NCBI GenBank assembly: GCA_030386875.1
Contig: CM059564.1
Span: forward strand, 41,126,075 to 41,190,074
From: Morinoia aosen
Lineage: Eukaryota; Arthropoda; Malacostraca; Amphipoda; Talitridae
DNA length: 64,000 bases
Direction: 5' to 3'
Made by a program: the position numbers and the translations under genes. The notes beneath the pieces were generated by a model, which did no database searches, had not been told where the DNA came from, and saw only the letters and a list, made by a program, of their open reading frames with translations. This document shows, one piece after another, positions 57,470 to 64,000 of the stretch. The first letter of the stretch is position 1. Each line of letters begins with the position of its first letter.

Positions 57470-57745
57470 CCATGGTTGATGAAGCTATAACTGCTGTTAT
57501 TACAGCTGCGGTTGCAATGGCTGATGTAGCTGTAACTGCAGCAATTGTAGCTGCTGTTGCTATGGCTGATGTAGCTGTAACTGCAGTTATTATAACTGCT
57601 GTTGCTATGGCTGATGTAGCAGTAACTGCAGCTATTACAGCTGCTGTTGCTATGGCTGATGTAGCAGTAACTGCAGCTATTACAGCTGCTGTTGCTATGG
57701 CTGATGTAGCAGTAACTGCAGCTGTTACAGCTGTTGCCGCAACTG
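57470..57745. repeat. 45 bp minisatellite, about 6 units
   Basis: The unit contains GTTGCTATGGCTGATGTAGC, AGTAACTGCAGC and TATTACAGCTGCT. The period equals 15 codons, and one plus frame (57328-57759, 143 codons) encodes AVAMADVAVTAAITA repeats; two minus frames are open too. The non-repeat N-terminal part is not recognised and the frame stops at the array end, so I annotate a repeat, not a gene. Confidence 0.93.
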
Positions 57746-57769
57746 CATTGCAGTCGTAGCTGCAAATGC

Positions 57770-58369
57770 CGCTACCCATACAGAAACGTAGCCTTGACGT
57801 TCGCTGCCGCAGCAGAAGCCTCAGCTCGTGCTGGTAGAGAACTCATCACTAATGCATCACCCACGAGCACTACACGGCTCCACCAGCCGACGCAGGTTTT
57901 AAAAACAAGCAAAACCGGAAAGGGACACCAGCTCTGACCAACGAAAGAGAATCTCAAATGACCTACTTCATCGCTCGTTTTATTCTCGCTTTCCGGATCG
58001 AGTTCGGTAAAAACCCAGGTTCCAGGGAGATGAGGGGCTTCTAGTCACAGATTATGAGCCTTTTGTGCATCTTTTTCGTGCCAGCCGGTAGCTCACGCAG
58101 TGGAATTAGTCTCCACTAAATTGAGCAAACATGTGCAGTCATGATTGGCTCTAATTAATATTCCTAAAAAACTACATAATGGGGAAGCGTCAGAAAAAAT
58201 ATCTGTGCGGAACACCAGCGGGAATGAATCAAATGGTTAACAAAACTTCCGTTTTTCAGAAGGTTATTTCTACGAAATAATTTTTTTAGGACGACGCGGG
58301 CGTGTAAGTCCCGTGCTTGAATTGGGGTTCTACGATATAAGTTTTATTAAGCCAGTATCCCGCTTGAAT
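57770..58369. other. No gene recognised
   Basis: Balanced to 58020, AT-rich beyond. Nothing recognisable. Confidence 0.4.
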
Positions 58370-58690
58370 TGGCGAGAAATAAGCTCACGTAGCCAGGAAG
58401 TTTAAGAGAGGAGACAATGGCAGCGGAGCTGGGCGCTAATAAAGAGCGCGCCGGCACAGCGCATCATCCGTCACCGATAGTCAAAAGTTGGGCTCAATTA
58501 GTGAGGAAAAGGAGCGCTCAAATTTGGCACCTGTCCAATTGCCTCATTAGGGTCAGATGCGCCGCACGTCCAGTTTAGTGATCAAATGAAAATGCAAGAA
58601 ATGCTCTAACTCGCACGCGCCGGGATGGTTGTGATGTGCTGCAAATAATGCCTGTCATTTTAATGTAATGTGTCGGAGTGCTGAGATCCA
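58370..58690. promoter_or_regulatory. Candidate enhancer with clustered homeodomain cores
   Basis: Within about 120 bp: GCTAATAAAG (58436), CTCAATTAGTGAGG (about 58493), CCAATTGCC and CCTCATTAGGG (about 58542), plus GGAGCGCTCAAATTTGG and TGATCAAATG. The GC-rich stretch GAGCGCGCCGGCACAGCGC lies among them. No open frame. This is the densest ATTA/TAAT cluster in non-AT-rich sequence that I noticed. Confidence 0.35.
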
Positions 58691-60619
58691 CAATGATTAC
58701 GTGAGTAAACAGCAACGTGGGCCCGGTTCAGAATGTTGCTGGTGTCTGAATGTTGAAATTTTCTGAGTCGATTGATTATTTGAAATCAGTGCACGCATTG
58801 AAAGAGTAAGTATATGGCTACGGCCTTATAATCTTATCTGGATTTGACAAGAAGTTGAGAGCCACGTTGTAAAGAATGAGTTATATACTTGTGGTCCAGA
58901 AACTATTCAGACGTAAAACACCGCCAATAACCACATCAAAAGTGGTCGTTTGGGAACCGTGAAGATCGCCACGTGAGATGAAGATTATACCTTGAAGTCA
59001 TACATAATGTTTCCTTTTATGTGCGATGCCGAAATAAACTTTCAGCCACTTTAAAGATCTGAGTTACTGTTAGAAGAACTGCAGATAGTCGAGCACGTTT
59101 TAGTTAGGAGTGAACGAAAAATGTAAGGGAGCCAACTGCTCTCTGAGAAAATGCTCTTTCTAAATCTGTGGCGATGTGAATACCGGTTCTCATTCAGTGG
59201 TGTCAAATCAGTGTCAATCTACATCCACCCTGAGGGCTTTGTAGTCACTAGGTAAGTAAGCGATGGTAGAGGAAGAAGAAGCAACTTTCTAAATTCTCTT
59301 GGGAAGGGGACGACATTTATTGTATCGACAGCGTCCAACTTTTGAAATCAAATTTTCAGAACAAACAAATCTAGGTCCATATTTCAAACTGAAATCTCGC
59401 TTTGTATACAGAGGAAAAAGATTTCCGTAGACACAGCATCTCTACAGACATTGCAAACGCATTTTGTTGCGTTCATGCTGAAATTTTGAAAAAACTTTTA
59501 GAATACATCGTTCTTGAAATAAGACGAAATGATGGATGGAGCAAAAAATTACGAATAATATTTTCACCATTTCTGCGAACGCGCACAATTTTTATAAACG
59601 GAGCGTTACAGTAAAATATAAGCAACAACACATTGTAGCATGCGGTAATAAGAGTCTTTGGCTCTGGGCAGTGCAGTCAATTTTTTCAAGATAGTCAGAA
59701 ATTGCGTAGCAAACTGATTCGTGCGTAGGTTTTTGCGAACAAGATACCCCAGACATCTAGAACGGAATATTGGTAATACTTCATAGGGCCTTCTTCCATT
59801 TTGAAGGAGAAGATTAGTAGAAATTTTGGTTTGGAAAGATTAAGCATTAAATTGTATGCAATCATTTCTAAGTACATTGGAACGGAATTTATTCAATTAG
59901 AGAGAGCCAGCGATTATTTTGCGACCCCTAAAACACGCGTTTTTTTATTTACACCCAATTAGTTTCAAGGTTGGTCAGTACGTAGTTAGTTTCAGAGTTG
60001 ACAAATTGGCTCGAAATTTGATCAGTAAAATCAATCTGAATTTGACGACCCTGCAGGCTATCACAAAAAAGTGGCATCACACCACCCTTGTTTGGGTAAT
60101 TAATGCGATAGCTTTCCTTGGTTTCAAGCACTACTCATCACTTAACATTCAAAAAGGTTCCCTTGCATACCTGCGCAGAAACTTGAAATAGGTTCTACGC
60201 TTTGAAAGGTTTCCATTCCAATCAGGAGGAGGCGGAACCAGATTTGAGTAACATTCTGTGATGACGCAGAAACTTGGCAGAATATTTCAGGAGCTGTTCT
60301 CCGGAGATCCTCCAAAATTTTTGGCAGCGGCAAACACGGTGCGGAGTTTCGCCCACCGGAAGCTTGTTACTGGAGAGGAAATGCTGAGTCTCGCCGGAGT
60401 ACAGGAAAGGTTGGCCGGCCATGTATCCTATGGAAATCTCCAGCAATGTGTTAGGCATTGAAGTAGGAATCGCAGAATCTAACGCCGGAGAAAACAGTTT
60501 CTTTTCGGACGCCTTTTCAATGTCCGGGCGCGCAAGAAATGTTGCTCTTGAGAAAAACAGGCAATTGTTATGCGGATCGACCCCGCCCTCGTCAGGCAAG
60601 GTCCTGCTGCTGGAGATGC
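58691..60619. other. No gene recognised
   Basis: AT-rich to 60190. From 60220 to 60620 balanced sequence is open on both strands (plus 60258-60461, minus 60222-60755), with no recognised domains. A lost exon cannot be excluded. Confidence 0.3.
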
Positions 60620-60800
60620 TGTCCGCCGCGCTGCTGCAGCTGTGTTGGGCTGTTGCTGCAGCAGTTGGGCCATTGATGTTGTTGAAGCTGTTTTGGGCTG
60701 TTGTTGCTGCTGCATCTGTAGTTGGACCATTGATGTTGTTGACGTTGTGTTGCACTGTTAGTGTTGCTGTAGCAACAGCACCACTGATGTTGTTGAGAAT
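60620..60800. repeat. 54-57 bp tandem repeat, GTTGCTG-rich
   Basis: CCATTGATGTTGTTGA(A/C)G occurs at about 60670 and 60727 and CCACTGATGTTGTTGA at about 60781. Between them are GGGCTGTTG(C/T)TGC(A/T)GC words. About three units, giving hydrophobic LLLxLxWAVAAA peptides on plus and NNINGPT on minus within longer open frames. Confidence 0.8.
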
Positions 60801-63039
60801 TCATTCACCTGACTTACCAATGCTAATAATCCTCTCATCCAAGTTTACTACTGCACTTCACCGGAGCTACGCTGCAATCCCTATTTTACTTTTGCTATTC
60901 ACATACCAGCATTGGTCACGTTAGTGTTTCTGCTTTGGCTTCTCCAGAGGCCGCACTACACGAGCTTCAGAACGAGCCAGCAGCAAACCGCCGGTCGGAA
61001 CCGGCCGCACTGCCGCTTTGTATTTCCTTCACCATCGTACAACCTCAAATTGTCCCAGATACTGATTCCAAGTCGCCCGACATCTGGGCTTCCCTAACGC
61101 TCAGCCGGACCCAAGGTTTTTCTGCCGCAAAGTCTCGTTGGCCAAATGTCGGAGGTAAAACGTCGAAATTAGGCTGTTTGAGGTCCAGTAATTTTGGATG
61201 CTGTGTTGAATAAATGAAAATATTGAATTGCACAAATATTTATAGCATTTGAAAGGATTTTTGATAGCATGGTTCTGCAGAGCAATGGCTACTAATGTCT
61301 GTGAAATTAATTTTAAAAAGTATTCAATTTCCTCGATCCTAAATGCCCAAAATCTTAAGCGGTACTCCACGGACAATGCCAGACAACTCATTAATTTTTC
61401 AGTTACTTATGAAAGCAGTTGACCACATGTGTAAACGAAATATTAGCAAAGGTGTTCCCGATAGATGAAGTGGGATGGCACTATTTAGTATGGAGTTAAG
61501 AGAATGGAGAATCAATGTAAAAGGTGTGTTCCCACGTCAGATCCCCTGGGCTTAAAAACAGCAAGTCTGGAAGACACTTTATAAAATAAGATGACCGTTG
61601 GAATAGAAAGTGGTAGGTCCTGAGCAATAAGACAGCAGCGACCCAAAAAACGATTGAGCAATAAACAAAATATCTTTCCTATTTTAACAAAAGTGAAGCC
61701 TGCCTAGCCTTTGACTCCGGACCTCATATTTTCCCTCAGGAAGTATTAACTCCCACACAGACAAAAGTTACCTACCCTTTAAGGGTATGTATGAAAAGAG
61801 CTAGTTAGTGCACGTGTCTCCAGCCCCTCTGTAAGCTTAGAATTTGTACACATACGACTCCCAGGCAGCAGAAGCATGTGCATCAGGGAGTTGACCTCAA
61901 TATATTTCCTTCGCAGTTGCAGATTACCTCATGCGTGTCTGCTAAATATTGTTCACCTGAGATCATGTGCACAGCTCTACGTTTAGCTGGGGGTCCTTAG
62001 CCCAAAGGCACATCAGAACGAGATGAGAATTTGCCCCTTTTAAACACGCAAAATTATCAACCAATTATTATTCGAGAAAGAATGCGTCATAGCTGAGCAG
62101 TAAAAATACTCAAATCATTACATTCTTGAGCCCAGGAAAGTAAAGCCCGTCAATGTGAACAGCGATACGGTCAAATTGTGGCAATATTCCACCATTGAAT
62201 CTCTGGAATAAAAATTGTGGCTTCCTGTTCTTCAGTCATATTGATTTCACAATTTTATCACGAGCCCTCATTGGACAAACCTTACACGGCGTTACACGAT
62301 GGCAATGGAAAATTTTGGATTTTTTGGGAAATTCCAAAGAATACTAAAGATGTAGTGGCCGTGTGCGCATGTGTGAACATCAGATGGTTTTCATCAGTGA
62401 TACTTATATTTAAAATCAGCCGAGACAAAGTCCGGAACACGACTCAGTTTTTAATGATTTCACACATGGTGAATTAATTCTTTGCAGTTTCGTAGTTCGT
62501 TTTTTTTTGTAGTATCGCGCATCAAAACGCATTCTACCATGCCAGAAGAGGCTACAATTATATCATTAGAGGCATTGGTACTCCTTTCATGAAATAAGCG
62601 TGACACCGTAACTCCTTAACGTTCCAACGTGTATCATAAGCAAGAGATGCCCAAAGGAAAGAGTAAATAAATTGTATTTCTGCACCCATCAGATGTGTCA
62701 TTTTGAAGCTAATATAATCCTGTCCTTCCTAACATAAAACATCTGATTTTATTATTATAAATTTTCAAAGATTGCTCTAGTGGTAATATCGCTGGAGTTG
62801 TCCGTAAATATTTTCACCTCAATTCGCAATAAAATAAATTTGACTAACATATTTTAAAATCGAAAATAAAAGCGGCAGATCTTGGGCTTAACATTTCTAG
62901 ATTAAACTTAAGGAATGGCGAAAAAGTGATACTTCAGAGATCTTGTCAAAAAAATTGTTCAGTATAGAAGAAATTCTGTAAGAGTGTCGGAGGACAGCAT
63001 TTTTTTCTTTAAATATGGGACCATAGAGGGCATTCTTGC
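60801..63039. other. No gene recognised
   Basis: A balanced stretch (60920-61210) is open on plus and minus strands without recognisable product. The remainder is AT-rich. Confidence 0.4.
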
Positions 63040-63370
63040 TCAGAGTTGAGCGTTGAAGCGTCGTCTGGCAGACGCCACCTAATATATCACACGTAATAAA
63101 AATCTGCGCGTGAGCAAAGCCTCCGACAAAATGAGTCCAATTTGTGTTTCATCCTCGCAGATGAAGGAAGACCCAAAAGGAAGGAAGCTCCTCCGCACCT
63201 TCCGCCAGCGCCGCGCTCAAATTCTCGCGCTTCCCAAAAGTGGGGCCAACTTTCTCTAATTATAGGAATTGCATTCAGGGCGACGCCAAGGTTTCTCATG
63301 CTCCAATACTTTATGCGTAAGTTGCGCCGCACTCGTTTTTCGTGCAGGGTATTATTAATTTCTTACTGAT
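63040..63370. promoter_or_regulatory. Candidate regulatory island
   Basis: Balanced sequence with GTAATAAAAATCTGCGCG, CCGCCAGCGCCGCGC, TTTCTCTAATTATAGG (TAATTA core), ACTTTATGCGTAAGTTGC and GCGCCGCACTCG. Opposite-strand frames of 75-81 codons are mirror images and unrecognised. Function is inferred. Confidence 0.28.
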
Positions 63371-63842
63371 TTGCGCTCGAATGAAAATGGCGACTTTTGA
63401 AAAACAAATTAGGTTTCAAAGAGGAAATGAAAGTGAAAACGCTGTGAATTCATTTGCGTAGCAGTTTTTATTAGTTTAATTCATTCAGATCATTATAAAA
63501 ATGATAGAAGAGTTTCAGCACTGTGCGTTGATCACAGCATCATTGATTCCCATAAATGACGCTATAAAGCAGAAAATTTTTCATTTGAAAACACATTTTC
63601 TCCTGGAAATTCTTAATGATCTCTGTGTCCTAAAATTAAATATTCAGCTCGACATCACCCATCTCTACTGACATGTTTCATCTCGGAAATGAAAGCATAA
63701 ACATAAGGAAGTATTTAATTTTCCGCGACAAAATAATTTGACAATCATCTAAGCAGTTCTGTTAAAAGGAACATGCGTTATAAAGGCAATTCACACTCCT
63801 GAATTCCATGCACAGACGCGACACTTCTCATCTCGACACAAT
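63371..63842. other. No gene recognised, AT-rich
   Basis: AT-rich flank of the LINE end that follows. Nothing recognised. Confidence 0.45.
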
Positions 63843-64000
63843 CAATTTAAACAATTTAAACAATTTATTTACCACAGGAGATACAGAGGTAGAATGTTTC
63901 TTAAGTCTAGTACAATGGACAAGTTTGAATATAGCTACCTGTGGGCCCGAATAAGTTCAGCGACTTCTGGGGCATCCTACCATCAACATTATTCTAAGGT
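63843..64000 (-). mobile_element. Non-LTR retrotransposon 3' terminus, copy 3 (continues beyond the window)
   Basis: Read on the plus strand, CAATTTAAACAATTTAAACA is the complement of the element's 3' tail, a TTTAAATTG-type 9 bp tandem repeat next to AATAAA. The following sequence (CTTAAGTCTAGTACAATGG, GCTACCTGTGGGCCCGAATA, GGGGCATCCTACCATCAAC) matches copies 1 and 2. Here the tail repeat is clearest. The protein-coding part, if present, lies beyond the right edge. Confidence 0.82.

Noticed and set aside
57328-57779. Frames of 109-143 codons on both strands with Ala/Val/Thr repeats
   Set aside because: Open on both strands because the 45 bp unit lacks stops; the frame ends with the array and the unique part is unrecognised.
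60222-60924. Long overlapping frames, minus 177 codons and plus 167 codons
   Set aside because: They overlap each other, include a GTTGCTG tandem repeat, and neither has a recognisable domain. A lost or lineage-specific exon cannot be fully excluded.

Overview
This window is nuclear DNA from a multicellular animal, most likely an arthropod. No bacterial-style gene organisation is present, coding density is close to zero, and the only protein-derived sequences are relics of transposons and of a multi-copy family common in arthropod genomes. I cannot name the species. No intact, expressed protein-coding gene can be supported. Most open frames longer than 60 codons lie in tandem repeats or have no recognisable content.

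The window is dominated by tandem arrays, about twenty of them with different unit lengths, adding by eye to roughly one fifth of the sequence. The main ones are 32 bp (1.87-2.39 kb), 44 bp (6.0-7.6 kb), about 104 bp (14.15-14.56 kb), a second unrelated 44 bp array (19.8-20.3 kb), 45 bp (22.6-23.2 kb), 75 bp (32.3-32.6 kb), about 127 bp (32.86-33.5 kb), a 34 bp/103 bp hierarchical array (37.3-37.8 kb), 20 bp (41.0-41.7 kb), a very large 55 bp array of about 74 units (49.56-53.67 kb) followed by a 31 bp array (53.7-54.4 kb), and a second 45 bp array (57.5-57.7 kb).

Mobile-element relics are: three minus-strand 3' ends of one non-LTR retrotransposon family, at the extreme left, at 24.1 kb and at the extreme right, one retaining the C-terminal part of its ORF2 protein; three copies of a roughly 205-230 bp TTAA-flanked, piggyBac-like MITE (20.5, 44.3 and 49.0 kb); a long-armed foldback MITE (48.64-48.91 kb); a short hAT-like MITE (21.10-21.27 kb); a degraded TIR element (46.66-47.07 kb); and a possible TTAA-type fragment (25.7-25.9 kb). 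A heavily mutated pseudogene of an uncharacterised multi-copy arthropod protein family lies at 2.7-4.2 kb.

Between the repeats are islands of more balanced base composition (1.4-1.9, 8.9-9.5, 12.6-12.8, 27.4-27.7, 38.8-39.0, 44.8-45.1, 56.0-56.5, 58.4-58.7 and 63.0-63.4 kb, among others). They contain octamer, homeodomain-core and GATA-like words and no coding signature. I read them as candidate cis-regulatory elements in a gene-poor interval, but this is inference without an alignment. Four sites resemble TATA-containing core promoters, the best at 45.77 kb.
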